Part shown: piece by piece, positions 1 through 6,845 of the stretch | How positions within the stretch are numbered: the first letter of the stretch is position 1 | Layout of the letters: each line of letters begins with the position of its first letter | From: a bacterium (Candidatus Ratteibacteria) CG_4_9_14_3_um_filter_41_21 | GTDB taxonomy: Bacteria > Ratteibacteria > UBA8468 | Direction of reading: 5' to 3' | Length of the DNA: 12,478 nucleotides | NCBI GenBank assembly: GCA_002791075.1 | Contig: PFWI01000121.1 | Location: 11,498-23,975, forward strand | Translations under genes and position numbers: made by a program | The notes under the pieces: generated by a model | What the model was told of the DNA's origin: nothing | The model's database searches: none | The model's input: only the letters and a program-made list of their open reading frames with translations

Positions 1-1
1 G

Positions 2-277
2 GAGATAAAGAGAGTTTTAAAAAGGGATGGAATTCTAATTGTGAGCGGCCCTACGGAAACTTTTCTTTATAGATTGGGCCGCTTTCTGTGCAAAGGCACC
101 TTTTCGCAGGAGAAAGGACCATGCGCAGGTCGACATTACTATAACATTAATCAGATTATTCAGAAAATAAAAGAAAATGACTTTAAGATTGAGGTTATGC
201 AAAATCTACCATCTCTGCAGCCTTTTGTCCTACAAAAAATTCTCAGATTCAAAAATATGAAGGCACAAAACCTATGA
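2..277 (+). CDS. SAM-dependent methyltransferase, C-terminal fragment (runs off left edge)
   Basis: The frame is open from the first bases of the window, so this is the 3' end of a gene that starts outside it. The first visible residues, EIKRVLKRDGILIVSGPTE, match the segment of class I (Rossmann-fold) SAM methyltransferases of the Methyltransf_11 type where the late helix and strand read 'EhxRVLKpGGxLhxS'. The SAM-binding motif I itself lies outside the window. An internal GTG at 41 is in frame but falls inside this conserved strand, so it is not the real start. The rest (about 70 residues) is a basic tail with no motif I recognise. The stop overlaps a possible small ORF by ATGA, and the larger genes downstream are coupled, so this is probably part of a glycan-modification operon. 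The substrate (sugar, lipid or quinone) cannot be inferred. Confidence 0.75.
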   Translation, partial: EIKRVLKRDGILIVSGPTETFLYRLGRFLCKGTFSQEKGPCAGRHYYNINQIIQKIKENDFKIEVMQNLPSLQPFVLQKILRFKNMKAQNL

Positions 278-348
278 AGAAGATCAGGCTGAAGGATTGG
301 TTTATTGCGGTCTGGACCTTAATTAAATATAGATTTAAAGATGGCTAA
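274..348 (+). CDS. Possible small ORF, 24-residue basic amphipathic peptide
   Basis: An ATG at 274 overlaps the upstream stop as ATGA, and the reading frame ends at TAA 346-348, inside the start of the next gene (ATG 341). The peptide begins MKKIRLKDWFIAVWTL and ends in YRFKDG: basic ends around a short aromatic and hydrophobic centre, too short for a certain membrane span. A weak AAGG lies about 11 bases upstream of the ATG. The main argument for it is architectural: it fills the 63-base gap between two genes with overlaps at both ends, as real coupled genes in this operon do, and the following gene lacks a clear ribosome-binding site. It could be a translated coupling leader, a small membrane-surface peptide, a decayed gene, or chance. 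I recognise no family. Confidence 0.33.
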   Translation: MKKIRLKDWFIAVWTLIKYRFKDG

Positions 349-2302
349 AGATAGGATACTTTTCTATACTTTCCTCTTTTTTCTTATAGGTTACTGTTGC
401 TACATTTTATATCCGTTATGGTATCTTCCGGTCAGTAACCGTCTTAAGATTGTTGAACTAAACCTTCTTCTCTTTGGAATATTTGGTCTTTCATCCTTTT
501 TCTACCTTTTAATTCCTGAGGATAAAGAGAAGGGTGATGTCAAAGCCCCTCTTTTTTGCTTGGATAAAAAATGTCGCATCTATTTACTTACGATTACAAT
601 TGTTTGCTTGATTTTGCATCTTTTCCAGATTAACTATCCCATTCTTACCGGATTGGACAGCCATTTCCATACTGGATTGCCCGCTCTCATTCTTTATAAA
701 CTGAATAAGGCCACCTTAAAATTAACAAATGGCTCTCTTAGTTTTTCTTTCTTTATCTGGCTTTTAATTGTCTTTACTTCCTTATTTTTTTCTCTCTTTA
801 GAAAAATCCTCTTTAGATTAAAAAGAGTAAATATTTTTATCTGTCTCTTCTTTATGATTTTGTTAAGTAATATCTATGGGCTTTTTCTAATTAAAACTGG
901 TATCTTAGAAAGTCTTGGCAAAATCAGTCTTCTTCACCGTTATCCTCCTTTAGGAAAAACCTTCTTTTTCTTTGGCTATTGCTTATTCGGAATTCACGAA
1001 TGGGTGGGCAGATTAATTGAAATCTTTTTTACTATCTTTGGCGGACTATTTTTAGTTAAGATCATTTCTCTTTACAGGAAGGAGCCAATGATGCTTTTGA
1101 GTGCTTACACCCTCTATATCTTTCTTCCGCCATTATTTAATGTTATCTGGCTTAACCACTTAGAAGCGGGTACGCTCTTCTTTCTTTTAGCCGGATGCTA
1201 CTATTTTTTAAGATACCAAAAGGCTCACACCTCAAAAGACTTTGCTTTAACCATATTGATTTTCTCCTGTGGAATAATGTATAAACGCTTGGTGATATTG
1301 TCCATTTTTATGATTTTGACCTATCTTTTTTTGGAGCAATTATTAAGTAAGAAAAAAGGCAATATAAAGAAAGGAATGAAAATTGTTGCCATTCCCTTTC
1401 TTTTTTCTCTTCCTTGGATATTCTTTTATCCAGCCTTTTGGCCATCGCCAGGCACGATTACGATAGATGCCGCTTTTAGTCCCCTTAAGATCTGGATGAA
1501 TATCAGTTCCTGGCAATTTGCTCTGGGCAAACCGATAATTTCCCTTTTTATCCTCTCCTTATTTTATTATCTCTTGAGAGCAAAAGAGCTCCAGATAAGA
1601 TTCTTTCTTATTTTATCCTTTCTTTATTATGCTCTTGTTGCTGCAATTGGCTTTGGCTACACGCGCACATCTCTTTTATTCTTTCCGGTTATTATCCTAG
1701 CAATCGATGGTTTTCTCTATAACATTTCTGAAAAATTTAAGAACTTATCAAAAGTAATCTTTGGAGGACTCTGTACCCTTATTCTTCTCTCTTTTATCTA
1801 TAATGGTCTTCTGAATAAAGAAAGGCATCTGGTAACCCTTTCTAACAGTAGATATTATCTCCTCCCCTATGATAAGGCGATCAAGTATATTAAAGATTAT
1901 CTTCCGGATAGAAAAATTTATGCCCCGATGATATGTGAACCAAGTCACTTTTATTTGGCAAAGTATGGAATTGGAGAGATTGTATATGAAAGAAGAATAT
2001 GGGCTAACTCAGAGAGCCAAACTCTTGACTCCTTATATAAATTCTGTCAAAAGAAGAGTTTTTATTATTTACTCTTCCCTAAACCAGAACCTTTTTATAA
2101 TTCTGCCTATCAATCATTTTTCAACAAATACAAAGATTTTGGTCTACCTTACTCAGGATATATTGGAGGAGATTGGTTTTTGGGCAGGATCAAGGATAAA
2201 ATTATAATAAAACTTTTTGAAGGAGAAGATTCTCGCTTCAAAATGATAAAAAAGTTTAAGAGGGGTAATTGTGAATTGGCAATATTTGAGGTCTCTATTT
2301 GA
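341..2302 (+). CDS. Polytopic GT-C family glycosyltransferase (PMT/ArnT-like, GT39-related)
   Basis: This 653-residue protein has about ten or more hydrophobic segments through residue ~480, then a soluble C-terminal domain of ~165 residues. The layout fits the GT-C superfamily, whose members transfer sugars from polyprenyl-phosphate donors on the outer face of the cytoplasmic membrane. The first large outside loop carries LTGLDSHFHTG (about 103-112); GT39/GT83 enzymes have their catalytic Asp, usually as DE, at this position, and here D106 is followed by Ser. HRYPPLGK at 199-206 followed by FFFFGYCLFGIHEWVGR is the typical 'HPPLYY...LFG..E...R' block of this family. Translation probably relies on coupling, since no good Shine-Dalgarno precedes ATG 341. 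The lipid-linked donor could come from the GT2 protein encoded at 4936. Acceptor and sugar are unknown. The GT-C assignment is fairly firm, the exact family less so. Confidence 0.72.
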   Translation: MAKDRILFYTFLFFLIGYCCYILYPLWYLPVSNRLKIVELNLLLFGIFGLSSFFYLLIPEDKEKGDVKAPLFCLDKKCRIYLLTITIVCLILHLFQINYPILTGLDSHFHTGLPALILYKLNKATLKLTNGSLSFSFFIWLLIVFTSLFFSLFRKILFRLKRVNIFICLFFMILLSNIYGLFLIKTGILESLGKISLLHRYPPLGKTFFFFGYCLFGIHEWVGRLIEIFFTIFGGLFLVKIISLYRKEPMMLLSAYTLYIFLPPLFNVIWLNHLEAGTLFFLLAGCYYFLRYQKAHTSKDFALTILIFSCGIMYKRLVILSIFMILTYLFLEQLLSKKKGNIKKGMKIVAIPFLFSLPWIFFYPAFWPSPGTITIDAAFSPLKIWMNISSWQFALGKPIISLFILSLFYYLLRAKELQIRFFLILSFLYYALVAAIGFGYTRTSLLFFPVIILAIDGFLYNISEKFKNLSKVIFGGLCTLILLSFIYNGLLNKERHLVTLSNSRYYLLPYDKAIKYIKDYLPDRKIYAPMICEPSHFYLAKYGIGEIVYERRIWANSESQTLDSLYKFCQKKSFYYLLFPKPEPFYNSAYQSFFNKYKDFGLPYSGYIGGDWFLGRIKDKIIIKLFEGEDSRFKMIKKFKRGNCELAIFEVSI

Positions 2303-2304
2303 AA

Positions 2305-3813
2305 ATGAAAATATTACTTGCCAATCCATCCTGTAAAAAAGAGATTAATCGAGGATACGAGAAATATTTTATCCGGGCTGGCTCCCGTTGGCCACATTCA
2401 AGCATTAAAAGGAAAGGGGAATTACCCCATTATCTTCCCTTCCCCTTTTTCCTCGCCTACACAGCCGCTTTACTATTGAGAAAAGGGTTTGAAGTTGAGG
2501 TAATTGATGCCGTTGCTTTAGATATGGAGAAAGAAGCTTTTTTAGAAAGGGTAGAGAAAATCTCTCCAGAGTTTATTCTATTCGAGACTACTACCCCCAC
2601 GGTAGATGAAGACTTAACATTAATAGAAGAGATTAAAAGGAAAAGCCGGAGTCCCCGCATTATTCTCTGCGGACCTCATGCTACCGTTTTTTATAAAGAA
2701 TTATTAAAAAGTTCTTCCGCGGTCGATTTTATAGCTCTCGGTGAGTATGAATACACTATCTTAGAACTATTATCTGCAATAAGAGAGAGGAGAGGAATAG
2801 ATAATATACCAGGATTAGCAAGCCGAGGGAAGGAGGGAGTTGTAGAGGAAAAGTCCTTAATTGCACCTTTGGACAAATTGCCCTTTCCGTCCAGAGATAT
2901 CTTTCCCGAAAATAAGTCCCCAAATGTGCAGATATACTGGGATAGTTTCTGTCAGAACAGACCGGCAGTCCAGATGCATACCAGCCGGGGTTGTCCCTAT
3001 CACTGTTATTTCTGTGTCTGGAACCAAATTATGTATAGAAATGGGAAATACCGTCTTTCCAGCCCTAAAAGGGTAGTGGATGAAATGGAAGAGGTAATCA
3101 ATAAATATGGAGCGCGTGAGATATATTTTGATGATGATGATTTTACGATTAGCAGAAAACATGTTTTAGATATCTGCCAGGAGATAAAAAGGCGAAACCT
3201 TAAAGTAAAATGGAGCTGTATGGGAGACGCCATTAATCTGGATGAAGAGGAGATCTATGAGATGGCATCTAGTGGCTGCATTGGCATGAAGTTTGGGGTA
3301 GAAAGCGGAAGTCCTAAGGTTTTAAGGGAGATCGGTAAACCAATAAATCTAAAACGGGTAAAGCAGATAACTTATTGGTGCAATAAATATAGAATAAAGA
3401 CCCATGCCGCATTTTCTGTAGGGCTTTTGCATGAAACGGAAAAGGATATGGAAAAGAGTTTAAAATTCGCTAATGGTCTTAATGTTGACACCATTCAGGT
3501 AAGTATTTGTACCCCCTTTCCAGGAACAATCTTTTATGAAGAAGCTCTAAAAGAAGGTCATCTTTTCTATTCTTCCTGGAATGAATTTGATGGCAAAAGT
3601 AAAAGCATTATTCAATCTCCAGATTTAAAGGCTGAGCGAATAGAAAAATTTCGTAGAAAGTTCTTCCAATCCTGGTTATTGCACAGCCTATTTAGACCCT
3701 CCTGGATTATGAGAAACCTTTATTATCTCTTTCGCTCGATAAGGGGAATTGGATTAAAGTTCCTCTTGGCCAGGGTTTATGATGAACTCAAGGATGAACT
3801 AAAGATTAAATGA
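2305..3813 (+). CDS. Radical SAM protein with B12-binding-like N-terminal domain
   Basis: The N-terminal ~190 residues look like the Rossmann-type B12-binding domain of the class B radical SAM family (MKILLANPS..., FLAYTAALLLRKGFEVEVIDA, LCGPHAT, ALGEYEYTILEL). The cobalamin His-ligand motif DxHxxG is absent; the site reads DAVALDM. The radical SAM core follows, with CPYHCYFC (C230, C234, C237, the CX3CX2C [4Fe-4S] ligands), FDDDDF (275-280) and GVESGS (331-336, the SAM-binding region). A basic ~70-residue C-terminal tail ends the protein. Such enzymes commonly methylate unactivated carbons or rearrange lipids and sugars; the substrate here is unknown. The chosen ATG lies two codons after a TTG at 2299 that overlaps the upstream stop (TTGA) and has better spacing to GAGG at 2288-2291, so TTG is a real alternative start. 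The next gene overlaps by ATGA. Confidence 0.85.
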   Translation: MKILLANPSCKKEINRGYEKYFIRAGSRWPHSSIKRKGELPHYLPFPFFLAYTAALLLRKGFEVEVIDAVALDMEKEAFLERVEKISPEFILFETTTPTVDEDLTLIEEIKRKSRSPRIILCGPHATVFYKELLKSSSAVDFIALGEYEYTILELLSAIRERRGIDNIPGLASRGKEGVVEEKSLIAPLDKLPFPSRDIFPENKSPNVQIYWDSFCQNRPAVQMHTSRGCPYHCYFCVWNQIMYRNGKYRLSSPKRVVDEMEEVINKYGAREIYFDDDDFTISRKHVLDICQEIKRRNLKVKWSCMGDAINLDEEEIYEMASSGCIGMKFGVESGSPKVLREIGKPINLKRVKQITYWCNKYRIKTHAAFSVGLLHETEKDMEKSLKFANGLNVDTIQVSICTPFPGTIFYEEALKEGHLFYSSWNEFDGKSKSIIQSPDLKAERIEKFRRKFFQSWLLHSLFRPSWIMRNLYYLFRSIRGIGLKFLLARVYDELKDELKIK

Positions 3814-4943
3814 AGCTGGTATTATTGGCTACAATCGATTCTCTTTCCCCCATCTATGGTGGAGGAGCATTAAGGGTATTAAAGGTAGCAGAGAAATTTA
3901 AGGAAAGAGGTTATCAGGTTATATTCGCTGCTCCTTCAGATAAAAAAAGATTAAATAACGTAAGGGCTTATTCGATCCCTGCCCCTACCAAGAAGTCTGC
4001 ACTTTTAAGTACAATGATATTTAATATTCGCCTTTGCTTAAAGATCATTTCCATTTTAGGAAAGATAGATATCTTCTTCGTTCATAACACAACAGCAGCC
4101 ATTGCCATCTTTTTTATGACACGAATTTTCAGAAGAAGGTTTATTATGGATGTTACGGATTTACATACCGAATATCTTTTGTGTAGAAAAAGGAATTTTA
4201 TGGAGAAGTTCTTAACCCCGTTTTTAATATTTGGGGAATACCTGATTATTAAGTCTGCTGACCATATTATTGCCGTTAGCTATGCCATGAAAAAGCATCT
4301 TGTAAGCCATAGATGTCCAGAGGAGAAGATAAGCGTTGTCTATGATGGAGCAGAAGTGATAAGGTTTCCTCAGAAGAAAGAGAAAGGTGCTAATTTTGGT
4401 ATCATCCACTTTGGAAGAATGGATCTTCAGCATGGGGTAGTAACTTTTGTCAAAGCAATTCCTTTTATTCTTCAGGAATTTCCTGCAACAAAATTTTATT
4501 TTGTGGGAGAAGGTACAGAATTCGGCAGGGTAAAACAATTGATCAAAAATCTTCATATTAATTCTTCCTGTGTCATTACTGGCTATAAACCATATCAGGA
4601 GGCAACCAAATATCTGCAAAAAGTCTCTATTGGGGTAATCTCGAGGCCAGATATTCTTGCCAACCATTTAGTAGTTACGGTAAAACTATTTGAATATTGG
4701 GCAGCTACTCTGGCGGTTGTCTCCTCTCATTTAAAAAGTATTGGTGAAATTGCCAAAGATAGATATGATATTTTATTTTTTCAACCGGGTAACTTTAAGG
4801 ATTTAGCAGAAAAGATTCTTTTATTGCTTCAAAAACCCGATCTTTTAAAAAGATTACAGCAGAATGGTCAAGAAACGGTAAAGAAATTTGATTGGAATTT
4901 TTTAGCATCTCAAATTGTGGAGGTATCGGTAAAAAATGGGTAA
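3810..4943 (+). CDS. Glycosyltransferase family 4 (GT-B fold)
   Basis: This 377-residue protein has the normal GT4 length and organisation. The N-terminal domain begins MKLVLLATID followed by the glycine-rich acceptor-side loop YGGGALR (16-22). A second Rossmann domain starts near 195 (IIHFGRMDLQHGV), with FVGEGTEFGRV, VITGYKPYQEATKYL and KLFEYWAA (292-299). E295 corresponds to the second Glu of the E-x7-E donor-binding motif; the first position is Leu287, as in the GT4 subgroup with an NxLPxKLFEY-type motif. It probably transfers a sugar from a nucleotide donor to a lipid-linked glycan in the cytoplasm; donor and acceptor are not evident. ATG 3810 overlaps the radical SAM gene's stop (ATGA), which supports this start. 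The next gene overlaps this one by 8 bases. Confidence 0.88.
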   Translation: MKLVLLATIDSLSPIYGGGALRVLKVAEKFKERGYQVIFAAPSDKKRLNNVRAYSIPAPTKKSALLSTMIFNIRLCLKIISILGKIDIFFVHNTTAAIAIFFMTRIFRRRFIMDVTDLHTEYLLCRKRNFMEKFLTPFLIFGEYLIIKSADHIIAVSYAMKKHLVSHRCPEEKISVVYDGAEVIRFPQKKEKGANFGIIHFGRMDLQHGVVTFVKAIPFILQEFPATKFYFVGEGTEFGRVKQLIKNLHINSSCVITGYKPYQEATKYLQKVSIGVISRPDILANHLVVTVKLFEYWAATLAVVSSHLKSIGEIAKDRYDILFFQPGNFKDLAEKILLLLQKPDLLKRLQQNGQETVKKFDWNFLASQIVEVSVKNG

Positions 4944-5655
4944 GGATTTTTCCTGCTCAGTAATCATTCCCTGTCATAATGAAGAGGAAAATATTGCTGA
5001 ATGTATTGAGAGAATCCCTAAGATGGGAAACTTTACAGAAATTATTGTCGTGGATGATGGCTCAACAGACAAGACAAAAGATGTTGTCCAAAAAATGCTT
5101 GCTAACCCTAATAATTTAAAATTAATTTCCTATTCTCCCAATAAAGGCAAAGGATTTGCTGTCCGAAAAGGATTTGATGAAGCGAAAGGTGATGTATTGA
5201 TGATTCTTGATGCCGATATGTCCGTTCCACCGGAAGAGTTACCTTTATTCTTTTCTCCCATTGCTAAAGGAGAAGCAGAAGCGGTAAATGGTACCCGACT
5301 CATCTATCCAATGGAAAAAGGGGCAATGAGCCACTTTCGGCACTTTGGTAATAAAATCTTTGCCCTTATCTTCGCCTGGTTGATGAAGAGAAGGATTACC
5401 GACACTCTCTGCGGAACAAAGGCTATTTTAAAGAAGCATTACGAAAGGATTCAGATGGGTAGATGTCCCTGGGGAGACTTTGACATTCTTATTGGCATCG
5501 CAAAATTGAACTTAAAAATGAAGGAGATACCTATTCATTATAAAAGGAGAAGAAAGGGGAAATCCAAAATGAGAATTTTCAAAGATGGAGGCGTCTTTTT
5601 AAGGATGTGCTGGTACGGAGTTAAAGAGTTAAAATTAAGGATAAGTATGATTTAA
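4936..5655 (+). CDS. GT2 glycosyltransferase, polyprenyl-phosphate sugar synthase-like (DPM1/ALG5 type)
   Basis: A single GT-A domain of 239 residues. It opens with SVIIPCHNEEENI, followed by VVDDGSTDKT (Asp40-Asp41, nucleotide binding), NKGKGFAVRKGF, and the metal-binding DxD as LDADMS (D92, D94). The downstream block FGNKIFALIFAWLMKRRITDTLCGTKAI is characteristic of the dolichyl-phosphate mannose/glucose synthase branch of GT2, which loads a sugar onto a polyprenyl phosphate. There is no C-terminal pair of membrane helices, so it resembles the short soluble DPM1/ALG5-like forms. In this operon it is the obvious candidate to make the lipid-phosphate-sugar donor for the GT-C enzyme at 341; that link is inference. 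GGAGG at 4919-4923 lies 12 bases ahead of the ATG, which itself sits inside the preceding gene. Confidence 0.87.
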   Translation: MGKDFSCSVIIPCHNEEENIAECIERIPKMGNFTEIIVVDDGSTDKTKDVVQKMLANPNNLKLISYSPNKGKGFAVRKGFDEAKGDVLMILDADMSVPPEELPLFFSPIAKGEAEAVNGTRLIYPMEKGAMSHFRHFGNKIFALIFAWLMKRRITDTLCGTKAILKKHYERIQMGRCPWGDFDILIGIAKLNLKMKEIPIHYKRRRKGKSKMRIFKDGGVFLRMCWYGVKELKLRISMI

Positions 5656-5728
5656 ACCTTAAGGTCTGTTCCGCCTATGGCCTTATTAGAAAAGTATAGA
5701 GTCAAGAGAAGGTACTTTGGTAAAGAGT

Positions 5729-6628
5729 ATGGAACCCAGATACCGTTGTCCTCATTGTCACCAGCCTCTCCAGTTTGAGAGGAGAGAGGAGGAAATAGTT
5801 TGCGAGAATTGCCATTCTACCTATTGTAGATATAAATTTGATGATATTTTGCTTTTCGACTTTCTTCAGCTGACCACTAACAAGAAATGTAGTTGCAATA
5901 TAGATGGATTTACAGAATGCAGTATCGATTTGAAAAGGAGATTGGTAGATAGAAAGAAAACCTCTCATCATGAAGAAAGATTAAATCCCCCTGTTGCTAA
6001 GTTACTAAAAAAATTAAAAAATCGTTCTCTGAAGATCTTGGAGTTGGGATGTGCAGAAGGATATTATGGGCACTCTTTTTCGGAAGGTAACAAAGGCTAT
6101 GGTCTGGATAGTTGTGTTAAAAGGTTATTATCGGATGGGAGCAAAGTCTTAAACGGTGACTATCAAGCATTAATCCTGGCAGACGCTTTAAAGATCCCAT
6201 TTACAGATAAGGAATTTGATATCGTCATCGCTACCGAACTTATTGAACATATTTTAGAGACAAGACTCTTTCTCAAGGAGATTAATCGGGTGCTCAAGGT
6301 TGGCGGAGAACTAATCTTAAGTACCCCTAATCTTGCCAGTCTCTGGAATAGAATAAGCCTCCTCTTTGGTTCAGGAAGGGGATTTGCCCCCTGGAGAATA
6401 TTTAAGGGGAAAAGTGCCTACAATCCTCCCAGTAGCCTCGCCTATCCCTATCAAAATATTCATATTAGATTCTTTACCTTTGGTAGTTTAAAGGAAATAT
6501 TGGAAAAATCTGGATTTAGAGTCATCTACATCGGAGGAGCAGATCCGGTATTTTCCAGGATTCCTTTAGGCGATAAGATCTTCAGGAATTTTTGCAAAAC
6601 GATCGTTATAAAATGTAGCAGAACTTAG
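5729..6628 (+). CDS. SAM-dependent methyltransferase with N-terminal zinc ribbon (Trm112-like)
   Basis: Two parts are visible. Residues 1-45 carry CPHC (7-10) and CENC (25-28), a four-cysteine zinc ribbon resembling Trm112/UPF0434 domains, followed by an acidic FDDILLFDF stretch. The class I methyltransferase domain then shows motif I as ILELGCAEGYYG (about 103-114), the acidic D127 in YGLD, TELIEHI (169-175), and EINRVLKVGGELILSTPN. Tail residues SLKEILEKSGFRV match the usual Methyltransf_11/25 C-terminal helix. Fusions like this are common in sugar and lipid methyltransferases of polysaccharide clusters. I chose ATG 5729; an in-frame TTG at 5717 sits four bases after GAAGG and would add MVKS. 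It lies 73 bases after the GT2 gene and is the last gene of the first block; a palindromic repeat begins directly after its stop. Confidence 0.83.
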   Translation: MEPRYRCPHCHQPLQFERREEEIVCENCHSTYCRYKFDDILLFDFLQLTTNKKCSCNIDGFTECSIDLKRRLVDRKKTSHHEERLNPPVAKLLKKLKNRSLKILELGCAEGYYGHSFSEGNKGYGLDSCVKRLLSDGSKVLNGDYQALILADALKIPFTDKEFDIVIATELIEHILETRLFLKEINRVLKVGGELILSTPNLASLWNRISLLFGSGRGFAPWRIFKGKSAYNPPSSLAYPYQNIHIRFFTFGSLKEILEKSGFRVIYIGGADPVFSRIPLGDKIFRNFCKTIVIKCSRT

Positions 6629-6679
6629 CCCCCTCACCTCCATCCTCTCCCCTTGGGGAGAGGAAATTAGGTGAGGGGG
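6629..6679. repeat. 51-bp near-perfect palindromic element
   Basis: It starts on the base after the stop codon of the methyltransferase gene. Outer arms CCCCCTCACCT (6629-6639) and AGGTGAGGGGG (6669-6679) are perfect complements. Inner arms TCCTCTCCCC (6643-6652) and GGGGAGAGGA (6655-6664) are also perfect, with a TT loop; only 6640-6642 and 6665-6668 are unpaired. As RNA it would be a very stable long hairpin that could block transcription or protect the 3' end of the upstream message, although no U-tract follows, so it is not a canonical intrinsic terminator. Sequences of the type CCCCTCACC...CTCTCCCC...GGGGAGAG...GGTGAGGGG are, from memory, widely dispersed intergenic palindromes in environmental bacterial genomes. 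I therefore call it a repeat rather than a terminator. Confidence 0.8.
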
Positions 6680-6682
6680 AAC

Positions 6683-6786
6683 TTTGAAATTTCATACAAT
6701 AAAATAACGCAGGATAAATCCTGCGACTACCAGGTAGCCGCAACCTTTAGGTTGCGAAGAAATAAGTTTGAAATTCCATACAACAA
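6683..6786. repeat. Three tandem hairpins flanked by 20-bp direct repeats
   Basis: Direct repeats with consensus TTTGAAATTYCATACAAYAA occupy 6683-6702 and 6767-6786, 18 of 20 bases identical and offset by 84 bp. Between them stand three palindromes: CGCAGGATAAATCCTGCG (6708-6725), CTACCAGGTAG (6727-6737) and CGCAACCTTTAGGTTGCG (6739-6756). The outer two have 8-bp perfect stems with two-base centres and similar ends (CGCA...TGCG), as if they were diverged copies of each other. The arrangement fits a short palindromic insertion that duplicated its flank, or one unit of a longer tandem repeat. Direct repeat 2 ends one base before the -35 box of the promoter for the next gene. No open reading frame fits here. 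Confidence 0.75.
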
Positions 6787-6787
6787 G

Positions 6788-6815
6788 TTGACATTATTCC
6801 TATGTCCTGTATAAA
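6788..6815 (+). promoter_or_regulatory. Sigma70-type promoter for the epimerase/dehydrogenase pair
   Basis: A perfect -35 TTGACA (6788-6793) is followed after 16 bases by TATAAA (6810-6815), within TGTATAAAAT. Transcription would start around 6822, giving a leader of about 24 bases with AGGA (6835-6838) seven bases before ATG 6846. The location in the first sizeable gap, right after the repeats and before the nucleotide-sugar block, supports a real promoter. The match is by eye only. Confidence 0.6.
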
Positions 6816-6845
6816 ATTATCCAATAGAGAAAATAGGATGGCAAA

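Noticed and set aside
4224..4667. 147-codon - strand frame opposite the GT4 gene
   Set aside because: It lies wholly inside a strongly supported gene with clear GT4 motifs; the translation has no recognisable domain.
5656..5728. Palindrome ACCTTAAGGT after the first GT2 stop as a terminator
   Set aside because: Only 10 bp with no loop and no T-run; the larger TAAGG...CCTTA pairing is weak. The next gene probably continues the same transcript.
6708..6756. Tandem hairpins as a CRISPR array or riboswitch
   Set aside because: No regularly spaced direct repeats with unique spacers, and the stems are simple perfect palindromes without a conserved aptamer-like core. Palindromic repeats fit better.
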